Below are positions 9,195-16,621 of a stretch of DNA of 64,000 nucleotides, piece by piece. The position numbers and the translations under genes were made by a program. Source of the stretch: Nostoc sp. PCC 7107 (GTDB lineage: Bacteria > Cyanobacteriota > Cyanobacteriia > Cyanobacteriales > Nostocaceae); the NCBI RefSeq assembly GCF_000316625.1, contig NC_019676.1, positions 3,552,501-3,616,500 of the forward strand. Reading direction: 5' to 3'. Position 1 is the first letter of the stretch, and each line of letters opens with the position of its first letter. The notes beneath the pieces are model-generated. The model was not told the origin of the DNA. It saw nothing but the letters and a program-made list of their open reading frames with translations, and did not search any database.

Positions 9195-9437
9195 CTAATA
9201 ATGTTTGGGTTGGTGGTTGATTGGTCGCAAAGTATTAAGCGCGTCATACTCCCGACGCAGTTTGAGGCAGATTTCGTTGCTGTCGGGAGATTGTCCTTTT
9301 AGAATGGCTAATTCTGCGGCGAGAGCATAACTGGCTTCTAAACTGTTGATTAACTGCCAGCGTAGGATGTCAACGAATCGCTCTATTTTTTCAATTCGCT
9401 GTTCGGGCGTTTTTTGCAGATTTTTGTTATTGGTCAT
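9195..9437 (-). CDS. Small hypothetical protein
   Basis: An 80-aa helix-rich protein of unknown function with a probable coiled-coil segment (EQRIEKIERFVDILRWQLINSL is part of it, cut here to its pattern of heptads). Its ATG overlaps the stop of the gene at 9434 by 4 bp, so translation is probably coupled. It is the last of four minus-strand small genes upstream of the replication gene. No family is recognised. Confidence 0.6.
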   Translation of the reverse strand: MTNNKNLQKTPEQRIEKIERFVDILRWQLINSLEASYALAAELAILKGQSPDSNEICLKLRREYDALNTLRPINHQPKHY

Positions 9438-9712
9438 TTCCTGTTGGCTCTAATTTCTTGGGCAAGTTGTTTGATGCCGGCTTGTAATTCAGGGTTGGTG
9501 TTAATCAGTTCTGGTAATGACTGAATAATTGCTGCGGCCAATAGTGTTGATTCATGTCGCTCTAGTTTTGGGTCGAGTGCATCTAGAAAATCAACAAACT
9601 CGCCAAGTCGCCAGCTTGCTTGTTCGGCTGCACTGTTCATCTCTGGTGAGGCGAAAAGAATCGTTTCTGGAGTGACTACAATTGCAGCTTTGATTTCTTC
9701 TTCTCGGCTCAT
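9434..9712 (-). CDS. Small hypothetical protein
   Basis: A 92-aa acidic, helical protein of unknown function. It overlaps both neighbours by 4 bp (9434-9437 and 9709-9712), which supports a real co-translated operon. Its C-terminal part (LPELINTNPELQAGIKQLA) resembles the end of the preceding protein (LPQVFTDHPEFLIEAVAQA). A distant duplication is therefore possible. Confidence 0.65.
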   Translation of the reverse strand: MSREEEIKAAIVVTPETILFASPEMNSAAEQASWRLGEFVDFLDALDPKLERHESTLLAAAIIQSLPELINTNPELQAGIKQLAQEIRANRK

Positions 9713-10062
9713 GCTTCTACCTTCTTGGTTTTGCCGGCTTGGGCAACTGCTTCAATTAAAAATTCGGGGTGGTCTGTGAATACCTGCGGTAATCCAGCCA
9801 GTATTTTAGTGGTCAACACTCTGGCGTTGCCGTCAGAGCCGGAAGGAATTTGAGAATTAATGTAGTTCACCAGGGACTGATAAGCTTTTTCTATTTCATC
9901 AGACTCAGCAATATAACAGTCGGCTTCAATGTAGTCATCGGTTCTGAGGTGGCGAATATAGGCTTTGTCATCTAAGACGATCACATCTGGGTAACTGTAG
10001 CTTTCGGGAATTTCTAAGTCAGTGATGGCCATGTCGTTTTGGTTTCTGAGCGTTACTTGCAT
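9709..10062 (-). CDS. Hypothetical protein
   Basis: A 117-aa protein of unknown function. The first 70 residues look beta-rich (ITDLEIPESYSYPDVIVLDD) and the last 40 look helical, resembling the end of the following protein. The ATG is part of a 4-bp overlap on its downstream side, and 19 bp separate it from the upstream gene. It probably belongs to the element's early operon. Confidence 0.6.
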   Translation of the reverse strand: MQVTLRNQNDMAITDLEIPESYSYPDVIVLDDKAYIRHLRTDDYIEADCYIAESDEIEKAYQSLVNYINSQIPSGSDGNARVLTTKILAGLPQVFTDHPEFLIEAVAQAGKTKKVEA

Positions 10063-10081
10063 GGTTTTTTATTAGTCATTT

Positions 10082-10315
10082 TTAAGGTGAGTAATATCCG
10101 GGGAAATCTTTGGGGTCGAATTGTTCATCTTCTTCTATTGGTGTGTCAGGAAAGCGGTAGTAATTAATCGCTCGGTAAATTGCTTTAGTGCCTTCAATTC
10201 GATGAAGAATGTAAAATCCTCCGTCTAAATACACGGCTGAAGAGAATCGGGCTACGGCAACAAGTTCTTTCTCTGCAACTACTTGTCCGTTTGATTGAAG
10301 AATCGCTTTCAGCAT
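10082..10315 (-). CDS. Small hypothetical protein, first gene of the left-arm small operon
   Basis: A 77-aa protein with a beta-strand pattern (GQVVAEKELVAVARFSSAVY) and an acidic, proline-containing tail. No family is recognised. It is divergent from the KGK-like gene at 10425, and the promoter for the left arm is expected in the 10316-10424 gap. Confidence 0.55.
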   Translation of the reverse strand: MLKAILQSNGQVVAEKELVAVARFSSAVYLDGGFYILHRIEGTKAIYRAINYYRFPDTPIEEDEQFDPKDFPGYYSP

Positions 10316-10424
10316 TGGTTTTCACGGTTTTTGATGTCTGTAATTTGTGGTTTTGGGAATGCTTAGGTAAGGCAGATCAAGTTGCAGCTTGATCTGCTTG
10401 GTTGTGTTGTCAAAGGACAAATTA

Positions 10425-10766
10425 ATGAGTGGAAAAATCGTTTTAGATGACAGTGATGTTGTGTCTATTTTTACTGGTGGTTCTAATCCTGCTATCTATA
10501 CTTTTGGGCTGGGTTCAGGTTCAACCTTTAAATCAAGTGAGCTAATCAAAGCTGCTAAGACCTGGGTTGCCAAGCCAGGGACTGAGAATAACTCTTATTG
10601 CTGGTGGTTCAATCCAGATGGATTGAAATGTCAGGTTTTATTTGCCAATGAAATAGGGTGGAAACCCGGTAAAGTTCGGATTCGCTTGGAATTTATTCCT
10701 GATGAACCAAAAGTTCCACCACAGGAATCGCCACTGGATGATTTAAGGTCGAATCTCGATATCTAA
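10425..10766 (+). CDS. KGK-domain-like small protein
   Basis: A 113-aa protein whose C-terminal half (about residue 76 onward: KPGKVRIRLEFIPDEP, followed by SPLDDLR) resembles the cyanobacterial KGK domain family. In that family a KGK/KGKVRL motif is followed by EFxPDEP. Here the motif is KPGK. I chose the ATG at 10425, preceded by AAAGGACAA; an upstream in-frame TTG at 10389 would add 12 residues. The function of the family is unknown. The gene is single and ends in a strong terminator. Confidence 0.6.
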   Translation: MSGKIVLDDSDVVSIFTGGSNPAIYTFGLGSGSTFKSSELIKAAKTWVAKPGTENNSYCWWFNPDGLKCQVLFANEIGWKPGKVRIRLEFIPDEPKVPPQESPLDDLRSNLDI

Positions 10767-10794
10767 TTCACTGTTTACCTCCTGTTAATTGAGT

Positions 10795-10820
10795 ACCGCC
10801 CATTGAGGCGGTTTTTTTTT
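10795..10820 (+). terminator. Rho-independent terminator of the KGK-like gene
   Basis: ACCGCC (10795-10800), a 6-base loop, GGCGGT (10807-10812) and then a run of T. Position and strand fit the end of the gene at 10766. Confidence 0.8.
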
Positions 10821-10964
10821 GCTTAACGATCTTCAAGCTAGGTACTAACTGTGTACAGAAAACCTTTCTTGTACAAGGTTTCGCTCATTTTGAAAGAGCG
10901 TGGGAAGCTGGTAAAGGGCAGATGTGCGCTAAACAGATCCGCCCAATGTTGTTTACTGGATAAC

Positions 10965-11001
10965 ACGTTAAGCGTTACCGCTTTTAGTGTGCGCTTAACG
11001 T
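10965..11001. promoter_or_regulatory. Operator-like inverted repeat before the Cro/C1-type gene
   Basis: ACGTTAAGCG at 10965-10974 and its exact reverse complement CGCTTAACGT at 10992-11001 are separated by 17 bp. A TATAAT hexamer follows at 11014-11019. The spacing of the two half-sites is suitable for a repressor dimer or a pair of dimers, and the adjacent gene encodes a helix-turn-helix protein that is the natural candidate to bind it. Confidence 0.65.
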
Positions 11002-11019
11002 ACCTGTTTATAGTATAAT

Positions 11020-11262
11020 ATGACAGAAGGAGAAAAAAGAGAACCGTTAACACCGATGTCACTAAGAAAACGTGTTGGGTTAACCCAAAGAAAGGTCGCT
11101 CAAGAACTGGATATTCGCTCTCAAACAGTTGGTGACTGGGAAAAGGGCGGTGTACCTCATTTGACACCTTCAAAAATGAAGCGTTTATGTGAGATTTATC
11201 AATGCAGTTTAGATGACTTAATTGAGGCGTTTGAAATGCGTAATAGCGCTCATACCAGTTAG
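11020..11262 (+). CDS. Cro/C1-type helix-turn-helix regulator
   Basis: An 80-aa protein with an XRE-type HTH at about residues 14-72 (KRVGLTQRKVAQELDIRSQT, then a WEKGG turn). It is likely the element's switch regulator. The start is uncertain: a TATAAT box abuts the ATG at 11020, so a transcript from that promoter would start inside this frame. The internal ATG at 11056 would then be used, giving a 68-aa protein that still holds the full HTH. It lies between the minus-strand replication arm and the plus-strand arm, the usual place for a phage immunity regulator. Confidence 0.85.
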   Translation: MTEGEKREPLTPMSLRKRVGLTQRKVAQELDIRSQTVGDWEKGGVPHLTPSKMKRLCEIYQCSLDDLIEAFEMRNSAHTS

Positions 11263-11502
11263 TGACATCAAGCCAGGTGGGCATTCCTAGCCCACCTCTC
11301 CTCTTATTTCTCTGTCAATCTTTACGTTATCCAAATAGATGTTTTAACTACCGCCCATAAGCCGTAGCGTCGCAGGGTGCTTGTTTGCTGCGTCTATTAA
11401 CAAAACCCAACGCCGCCGGGACAAGTAGCCGGAATCGTTAAACCCTAGAGGGAGCCTTGGAAAAATGCACAGCGAAGAGGTGAGAATAGAAAATAGGGAA
11501 AT

Positions 11503-11679
11503 ATGCAACCAACATCTACACAAGCCATAAATGCAATTCGGGTTTGCGCTCAACTGACCAGAGTTTATAAACAAATAGATTTGGTGAGATTAGATGAACG
11601 CACCAACAACATTTACATCTTGGCTGATAATTCATTAGAAGCTGAGATAACACCAACCGGAGAGGTTCTTTGGCTATGA
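11503..11679 (+). CDS. DUF6888-like small protein
   Basis: A 58-aa protein. Its core (AIRVCAQLTRVYKQIDLVRL, then DERTNNIYILA) matches what I remember of the DUF6888 family in cyanobacteria. Its stop codon overlaps the ATG of the next gene (ATGA at 11676-11679). The two small families commonly occur together. A toxin-antitoxin-like pair is an inference from the architecture, not from any catalytic residue. Confidence 0.6.
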   Translation: MQPTSTQAINAIRVCAQLTRVYKQIDLVRLDERTNNIYILADNSLEAEITPTGEVLWL

Positions 11680-11867
11680 CAAAACCTAACTTTGACGAAA
11701 TGCCTCTAGATCAGCTAAAGGCATACATCTTAGAGCATCGCAATGACGATGAAGCATTTTCTGTTTACATCGCCAGAAGACGCGCTCAATCGCCAAACGT
11801 AGTTCCTATGACAATTGAGGAGGCAGAAGCCGATTTACAAAAACGCTTTGGACAGCAGGCAAGCTAG
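11676..11867 (+). CDS. DUF6887-like small protein
   Basis: A 63-aa acidic protein starting MTKPNFDEMPLDQLKAYIL, followed by EHRNDDEAF. This is the pattern I associate with DUF6887. I chose the ATG at 11676, which overlaps the previous stop by 4 bp; a TTG at 11670 is also in frame. It is followed by a strong terminator at 11891, so the pair forms a two-gene operon. The function is unknown. Confidence 0.6.
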   Translation: MTKPNFDEMPLDQLKAYILEHRNDDEAFSVYIARRRAQSPNVVPMTIEEAEADLQKRFGQQAS

Positions 11868-11890
11868 AAAAAGACCGAATTTACTTTTTA

Positions 11891-11925
11891 AAGCGTTGTG
11901 TTGGTAGCACAACGCTTTTTATTTT
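11891..11925 (+). terminator. Rho-independent terminator
   Basis: A perfect 10-bp stem, AAGCGTTGTG / CACAACGCTT, is followed by TTTATTTT. It closes the DUF6888/6887-like operon. Confidence 0.85.
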
Positions 11926-11993
11926 ACTGAGTCTTCAGTTTTCATGGTGCTGTAGCGCGATCGGCTACACAGTGGTGTGATCGCCTTTGTCTT

Positions 11994-12077
11994 TAGCCTA
12001 TACAAAGTAAGTCACCATGTCAATAATATGCCTATAATTTGTGTAGGCTAAACTCAATTGTCTAGCCTACACAAATT
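11994..12077. repeat. Iteron-like repeats, left cluster, with perfect 15-bp inverted repeat
   Basis: TAGCCTATACAAA (11994-12006) and TAGCCTACACAAA (12063-12075) are direct copies; an inverted copy TTTGTGTAGGCTA sits at 12038-12050. The last two form a perfect inverted repeat with 15-bp arms (12036-12050 and 12063-12077). This cluster lies downstream of the RHH gene; a second cluster lies upstream of it. Together they may form a centromere, operator or replication origin. Confidence 0.7.
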
Positions 12078-12123
12078 CGCTACCTTGCCAGGTAGGAAAA
12101 GTAGATAACCATAAAACCACAAA

Positions 12124-12152
12124 ACCCCTGACTATGACTCAGGGGTCTTTTT
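12124..12152 (+). terminator. Hairpin with T-run
   Basis: ACCCCTGA (12124-12131) and TCAGGGGT (12139-12146) pair, followed by CTTTTTT. The orientation is plus, although the next gene is on the minus strand and ends at 12215. It may insulate the repeat cluster from read-through. Confidence 0.65.
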
Positions 12153-12214
12153 TGGAGGATTTAGAAGTTGACGAATTTGATCTCGTGATTGCCTGAGTTG
12201 CTCATTAGCAATTC

Positions 12215-12466
12215 TCAGGCGGCTAATTCCCCCAATATTTTTTCGGTACGATCTCTAAAATCCTCAAGTTCCGCAACCTTTTTGCTCAACTTATCGATTT
12301 CATCATCCCTTCTAGGCAGTAGTCCCAGGTAACTATCAATGAATTCCAAAAGTAATCGACTAGCAGAAGTGCCGTTTTCTTTGGCCTTCTTGATAAATGC
12401 TTCCTTCTTGTCCTCTGGAATGCGAAAGTTCATCTGAGTTTCGCCTTCAGCGAAATTTCTTGGCAT
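12215..12466 (-). CDS. Ribbon-helix-helix DNA-binding protein with coiled-coil tail
   Basis: An 83-aa protein. QMNFRIPEDKKEAFIKKAKE is followed by a second helix (SASRLLLEFIDSY) and forms a CopG/MetJ-type ribbon-helix-helix at about residues 11-48. Heptad-like charged residues follow (about 54-80). It lies between two clusters of GCCTRnACAAA repeats, which it probably binds. ParR adaptors of actin-type plasmid partition systems are RHH proteins that bind iterons in the centromere. Given the ParM-like gene at 13803, a partition or copy-control role is plausible but unproven. Confidence 0.75.
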   Translation of the reverse strand: MPRNFAEGETQMNFRIPEDKKEAFIKKAKENGTSASRLLLEFIDSYLGLLPRRDDEIDKLSKKVAELEDFRDRTEKILGELAA

Positions 12467-12487
12467 ATAGACACCTCGTAATTAATT

Positions 12488-12623
12488 CAGCCTATACCCA
12501 ATTTTAATTACTTGTCTATCCCTCGCCTAGACAAGCTACAAAGTATAGCCTGTACAGAATATACATATTTTCTTGACTACGCCTGTACAAAAGCCTATCT
12601 TAAATGTAGGCATATAAATAAAA
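12488..12623. repeat. Iteron-like repeats, right cluster
   Basis: Copies related to TAGCCTRYACAAA occur at 12488-12500, 12533-12545, 12556-12568 and 12589-12601, with weaker ones at 12601-12613 and inverted at 12611-12623. Spacing is irregular (45, 23 and 33 bp). The cluster covers the expected promoter of the RHH gene and lies upstream of the plus-strand operon starting at 12749. Confidence 0.65.
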
Positions 12624-12748
12624 CACCCAGCCAAGACCGAGTAGAGATGGCAGCCTACAGCTAGTAGAGCAAAAAAGAAAGACCTGCCAGTGCTGAGGTG
12701 ATGTCAACATCATCTTTTCATCCATGAAAATTCAACGGAGGTACAAAC

Positions 12749-13000
12749 TTGTCCAACCCAACAAAACCATTAGTTCACATCCAAGAAACCGAATTTGAAC
12801 TTGTAATCAACTTAGACAGTGTTAACTACTTAGCAAGAATGGGTACAAGCGTTTACATCCACTTCAAAGGAGAAGCAGAAAAATTAGCACTGCGCGGGCC
12901 GGCAGGGGACGCAGCTTGGAGAATCTTTCGTAACTCCAGCGTAACGATTTACCAAGCGCCACCAGCAGAAGTTATAGAACCCAATACCTCAAATGACTGA
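12749..13000 (+). CDS. Small hypothetical protein, first gene of the right-arm operon
   Basis: An 83-aa beta-rich protein of unknown function. The start is a TTG 9 bp after a strong GGAGG (12737-12741), with no suitable ATG upstream. Its end overlaps the following gene by 8 bp. It opens the plus-strand segregation operon, after the iteron-like repeats. Confidence 0.6.
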   Translation: MSNPTKPLVHIQETEFELVINLDSVNYLARMGTSVYIHFKGEAEKLALRGPAGDAAWRIFRNSSVTIYQAPPAEVIEPNTSND

Positions 13001-13271
13001 CTCAGCAATACCACGAAATCAATGTCATGAATGTCACTCAACCAACACCACATTCTTCTTAGAGCTTGGGCGTTGGGAGTGCTTAGACTGCAATAGTGTT
13101 TGGTGGATGCTTGATACGGATGGAGATCCGGAATATGAAGTAGATCCAGTTTATGGAATACTTGACGGACAAAACAGCTTGGTTGAGCAAGAGTTTTACG
13201 ACGGGTACTGGCACATCTCCAATACGCAATTCATGAAAAGTGAATATCCCCAAATTAAAAATCCAGAGTGA
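12993..13271 (+). CDS. Small zinc-ribbon protein
   Basis: A 92-aa acidic protein with two cysteine knuckles (CHECHS and CLDCNS) spaced about 20 residues apart, as in a zinc ribbon. It overlaps the upstream gene by 8 bp. It is comparable in layout, but not closely similar, to the zinc-ribbon protein at 6452. Its function is unknown. Confidence 0.65.
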   Translation: MTDSAIPRNQCHECHSTNTTFFLELGRWECLDCNSVWWMLDTDGDPEYEVDPVYGILDGQNSLVEQEFYDGYWHISNTQFMKSEYPQIKNPE

Positions 13272-13319
13272 CAGCACCCTGGATAGAGAGTTTTACAAAA
13301 AAATAGCTTGAATTGTGGA

Positions 13320-13610
13320 ATGACTAACATAACAGACTTTAACCTATCTAACCTCATTGCATACATCGAACGGCACTTCAACCGTTCTCAGATGACGGGC
13401 TTGATTTGCCTCACCTTCCTGGCATCCCGCGAAAACAGTAATGTGCAGTGGCAGTGGAGTGAATGGGGTTTTATCCATGTCCCAGAACAAGTGATTGAGT
13501 GGTGCGATCGGCTGGAAAAAGATGAACTGCTCTCTCTAACAGCAGAAATCGCCGCCAGCTTGCTAGAAGAAATCGCCGCAGATACACCAGGAGATACTAC
13601 CAATGACTGA
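13320..13610 (+). CDS. Hypothetical protein
   Basis: A 96-aa helix-rich protein of unknown function, with tryptophan-rich VQWQWSEWGF in its centre. I took the ATG at 13320; an in-frame TTG lies at 13308. It overlaps the next gene by 8 bp, so it belongs to the same operon as the ParM-like gene. Confidence 0.55.
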   Translation: MTNITDFNLSNLIAYIERHFNRSQMTGLICLTFLASRENSNVQWQWSEWGFIHVPEQVIEWCDRLEKDELLSLTAEIAASLLEEIAADTPGDTTND

Positions 13611-13806
13611 ATTCAACGAAAGTCTCTACAAAGCATCTATGGAAGCGCTTTTGACCGCCAACGTTCCGCGAGCGATCGCCGAAGCTGCATCAAGAGTGGT
13701 CGCTAGTGACCAAGCAGATCAACCAAATTTGGGCAGAACCAAAGAAGACCAACAAGCAGTTAACACCGCAATGCAACACTATCGAAGCAATCAGGAGGAT
13801 TCATGA
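13603..13806 (+). CDS. Small hypothetical protein
   Basis: A 67-aa helical protein, rich in Ala, Gln and Asp, without a recognised family. Overlaps of 8 bp upstream and 4 bp downstream indicate translational coupling to the ParM-like gene that follows. Confidence 0.6.
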   Translation: MTEFNESLYKASMEALLTANVPRAIAEAASRVVASDQADQPNLGRTKEDQQAVNTAMQHYRSNQEDS

Positions 13807-14822
13807 CACTCAACGCACACATACAGCCATATAACGGATTTACTTCATATCCGCAAAACGGACACACCAGAGCGCGAGTTGTTTTCGACGGTGGCAACCG
13901 CTTTATTAAATGGCTGGATACGGATAACAACGTGAAATATATACCTAGTTGCATTAAAGAAGTATCCGAGTATCAATGGAAACGTCTCAAACCAGATACC
14001 CAGTCAGTATTAATTGAAGTTGATGGTAAACGCTATGTGATTGGGCGATTGGCTCAACAGCTAAACGGAGAGCCAACTTTTCAAAAAGACAAATGCGAAC
14101 TAGCCGAAATTCTGGTGCTGGCAGCAATTCAGCCCAGTAGAGGTTTTGACCACGTTCGCATTGAACGCCTGGCGATCGCTTTACCTAACTCCCTTAACAG
14201 CAATGATGTGGCCGCGGTGCAACGGATAGCCAACCATCCTTTAACCCGTGAATTTATCCGTGACGATCGCACCATCACCTACACAGTCGGCACAGTCGAA
14301 CCAATCGACGAAACCTATCCCGCTTTCCTATATGCCCAAAAACAAGGGTTTTACCAATTTCCAGAAGCACAAAACGCCGTTTGGGATATTGGCGGCGGCA
14401 CATCGATCGCCAGAATTTACACCCCCAACGGCACACTACTGCACGATGCTGAAGTGATTCTTCCAGGAACCAAGCAACTGGCCCAAGAAATAGCCAGCGA
14501 ACTGAAAGAGTCTCATAACCTCGACTATTCACCATCGCTGACATTAATCATGGATGCAATTGAACGCCGAGATTACGTTTACGGCACAGACCAGCTTGAC
14601 TTTTGGGAAATTTATGATCGCCAAACCTCAGCCTGGATAGAAACTGCCAGAGCCGCAATTCGTTCTAAATGGGTGAATTACTTACCCGAACTTGGCCATG
14701 TGCTTGTAGTTGGTGGCAGCGCGGAACTCGCCAGGCCAATTTGTGAATTAACCAGCGATCGCTTCTTCATCCCTGACCAACCCCAATTTTTTAACCTTAT
14801 CGCAATGGCGCACATGGACTAA
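13803..14822 (+). CDS. ParM-like actin-type ATPase
   Basis: A 339-aa protein of the ParM/StbA actin-like family. The signatures are an N-terminal phosphate loop (VVFDGGNRFIKWL, about residue 22), a central WDIGGGTSIARIY (about 198) and a late adenosine motif LVVGGSAELARP (about 302). In plasmids ParM filaments push replicated copies apart via the ParR adaptor bound to parC. The ATG overlaps the preceding gene by 4 bp, and its stop overlaps the next start by 1 bp. In an integrated element this implies an extrachromosomal, segregated stage. Confidence 0.85.
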   Translation: MTLNAHIQPYNGFTSYPQNGHTRARVVFDGGNRFIKWLDTDNNVKYIPSCIKEVSEYQWKRLKPDTQSVLIEVDGKRYVIGRLAQQLNGEPTFQKDKCELAEILVLAAIQPSRGFDHVRIERLAIALPNSLNSNDVAAVQRIANHPLTREFIRDDRTITYTVGTVEPIDETYPAFLYAQKQGFYQFPEAQNAVWDIGGGTSIARIYTPNGTLLHDAEVILPGTKQLAQEIASELKESHNLDYSPSLTLIMDAIERRDYVYGTDQLDFWEIYDRQTSAWIETARAAIRSKWVNYLPELGHVLVVGGSAELARPICELTSDRFFIPDQPQFFNLIAMAHMD

Positions 14823-15082
14823 TGACACGAGAATCACAAACCCGCATCGTACTTGACCCCAAGCACAAACCAAAAGCAGAGGAGATTATGGCAGCGACAG
14901 GCATCAACACTTATTCTCAGTTGTTCTCAATTTTGTTGGTTTGCTATGGCGACCACTTGGTTAGCGCCCTTAAGTCGCCATCTATGCAAATCCCAATTGC
15001 ACAGGCTGACAGTGACTTACCAAAAGTTCAGCCAAAGTCAACACAGCAAACCAAACAGTTCGCGCCACTGGCAGGCTTTTAA
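14822..15082 (+). CDS. ParR-like candidate adaptor
   Basis: An 86-aa protein starting one base inside the ParM-like stop codon (TAATG). Its first half (TRIVLDPKHKPKAEEIMAAT, then NTYSQLFSILLVCYGDHL) fits a strand-helix-helix arrangement like a ribbon-helix-helix, and the tail is disordered. Position directly after the actin gene is that of parR in ParMRC systems. The assignment is by synteny and weak fold resemblance; the RHH protein at 12215 is an alternative adaptor. Confidence 0.55.
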   Translation: MTRESQTRIVLDPKHKPKAEEIMAATGINTYSQLFSILLVCYGDHLVSALKSPSMQIPIAQADSDLPKVQPKSTQQTKQFAPLAGF

Positions 15083-15144
15083 CCACCATCAAACCAGATG
15101 ACGCACCTTTTCAGGCATCTTTACAGACAAGGAGATTTTACCGC

Positions 15145-15432
15145 ATGAATAAACCTATCGGCTACTACACCTCATATACTCCCGGTGATACGGGACTGCT
15201 AGAAGATATGCAGGATGAATGGGGTGCGTGTTTTGAAAAATTGAGCAATGCAGAGCGACTGTGGATGATTTCACAGTTTGCGGATCAACTCCTCAATGTC
15301 CAGCCAAAAGACCAAGTGATATCAAGATTGGTAGAAATAGCTGTGGCAGAGGCTAAATCTCAATTAACAGTTGGCGATCGCCTGGGACTAATCCGAGCAT
15401 TGGCAGACCAGATCAACATTTCTCCCCAGTAA
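15145..15432 (+). CDS. Hypothetical protein
   Basis: A 95-aa helical, acidic protein of unknown function (NAERLWMISQFADQLL in the middle). It is preceded by AAGGAGA about 12 bp before the ATG. The stop overlaps the next gene's ATG by one base, so it is coupled with the membrane protein gene that follows. Confidence 0.6.
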   Translation: MNKPIGYYTSYTPGDTGLLEDMQDEWGACFEKLSNAERLWMISQFADQLLNVQPKDQVISRLVEIAVAEAKSQLTVGDRLGLIRALADQINISPQ

Positions 15433-15833
15433 TGCAGCACACCAACAAATATCAAATGCAAGCAGTCCTAGGATTTGTGGGACTAGCTTGTATTTCCTTT
15501 CCGTTACTGGCCAAGCTTCCCGGTCAGATTCAAGCTTTCAAAGCCATTCACCAAGTCCAGACATCAGAACAAATTGAGCGTGAGCGCCTGCAAGAGCGAA
15601 AATTAACCGCCGATAAATTACTTGAAACCGGAATACTGCCAACCACACAAAAACTCAAAGTTAGACAGTATCTCGACAGCAAAAAAATAGACCCTAAGCC
15701 AGACACCACAGGCTGGTTAGAAGACGAAGTGATTTATGTCTATGACTCAGGCGGAACTTGCATCGGTAAAATCGCCAATCGTCGCTGGTTGTGGAAACAC
15801 AAATTCAAAAATGCTTGTAAAGGAGTTCTTTAA
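15432..15833 (+). CDS. Single-pass membrane protein
   Basis: A 133-aa protein with one N-terminal membrane helix (about 11-27, VLGFVGLACISFPLLAKL) followed by a basic, helical soluble part. The last 40 residues look beta-rich, with one cysteine pair. The next gene begins one base after its stop. It belongs to a group of three genes that precede the membrane-anchored ATPase; a joint role in a trans-envelope or packaging complex is inferred. Confidence 0.6.
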   Translation: MQHTNKYQMQAVLGFVGLACISFPLLAKLPGQIQAFKAIHQVQTSEQIERERLQERKLTADKLLETGILPTTQKLKVRQYLDSKKIDPKPDTTGWLEDEVIYVYDSGGTCIGKIANRRWLWKHKFKNACKGVL

Positions 15834-16541
15834 ATGGGTATTAAAACAGATGATGACACTAGCAGCCATCCTGTTAACAAACCAGATAAACAAATTAGCG
15901 TCAGCGTCTACGCGGAGATTTTAGCTAATTGGATCATCAACTTAATCAGCTTGCCAGTGAGTTTCGTTGCTTATATTCTCAGTTCTTTTGTCACTCCCGG
16001 TAGTGGTGGTACAAAAATACTAGGAGCAATTGGATTTTTCATTGGCACTACCCTCAGCGCTGATAGTGTGTGGCAAGCAATGTTTCAAGGAACACCTTTA
16101 TTTCCTTGGTACGAACAAAACTGGGTAGGTTGGCTAGGTTGGCTAACAGTGCCATTTAACTTATTTTTCTGGCTAAGTTGGGCTATTTCCTCCTTGGTGC
16201 AAGTTATGGAAGCCAGAACACTCAGAGGTAAAAAACCTAACATAGCCAAAACCGAGTACGAGGATGCCAAGCAATACGCTCTAGATAACAAACCAAATAA
16301 TGGTGTTATCGACATTACTAAAGCCTTGTGGGGTGATTACAAGCGTGCCGGCATGAAAGAACGCCACTCAGGTGCAGCAGTCGCCTTATTCTTTTGGGCT
16401 TTTGACATCACCACAACTTTTGTTGGGCGTAACCCGTTTAGGTATCAAGACCCAGGGCAAATCATTGGCTGTTTCGCCTATAACATCGCCGCCATGATCG
16501 CCGGAGAAATTGGTTTCACGCTTTGGAAGCTAACTAAATAA
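15834..16541 (+). CDS. Polytopic membrane protein
   Basis: A 235-aa protein with about four to five hydrophobic segments (near 27-55, 64-80, 95-125, 180-195 and 205-225) and a basic central loop containing EARTLRGKKPN. No family is recognised. It follows directly on a membrane protein gene and precedes the ATPase locus. Candidates are a component of a DNA transfer channel or a virion inner-membrane protein. Confidence 0.6.
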   Translation: MGIKTDDDTSSHPVNKPDKQISVSVYAEILANWIINLISLPVSFVAYILSSFVTPGSGGTKILGAIGFFIGTTLSADSVWQAMFQGTPLFPWYEQNWVGWLGWLTVPFNLFFWLSWAISSLVQVMEARTLRGKKPNIAKTEYEDAKQYALDNKPNNGVIDITKALWGDYKRAGMKERHSGAAVALFFWAFDITTTFVGRNPFRYQDPGQIIGCFAYNIAAMIAGEIGFTLWKLTK

Positions 16542-16621
16542 CTGGGTGACAGGGGTTTTACTCATATCCCTACACCCTACTCCCCACTCCGCACTCAGCA
16601 CCAAAAAACACACAGAAAAAT

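Larger units (their letters stand above)
11868..12214. other. Intergenic region: two terminators and iteron-like repeats
   Basis: There is no gene in these 347 bp. They contain a terminator of the preceding operon, the left half of the GCCTRnACAAA repeat cluster including a perfect 15-bp inverted repeat, and a second hairpin with a T-run. Confidence 0.7.

Noticed and set aside
10771-10785. Second copy of the AGGAGGTAAACAG ribosome-site sequence seen before the replication gene
   Set aside because: On the minus strand it is followed by GTG AAT TAG, so it starts no gene.
10838-11284. 148-codon minus-strand frame over the Cro/C1-type gene
   Set aside because: It overlaps a clear helix-turn-helix gene and its operator; the peptide has no family character.
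11994-12623. Possible CRISPR array
   Set aside because: Repeats are only 13 bp, degenerate, in both orientations and unevenly spaced, and there are no cas genes.
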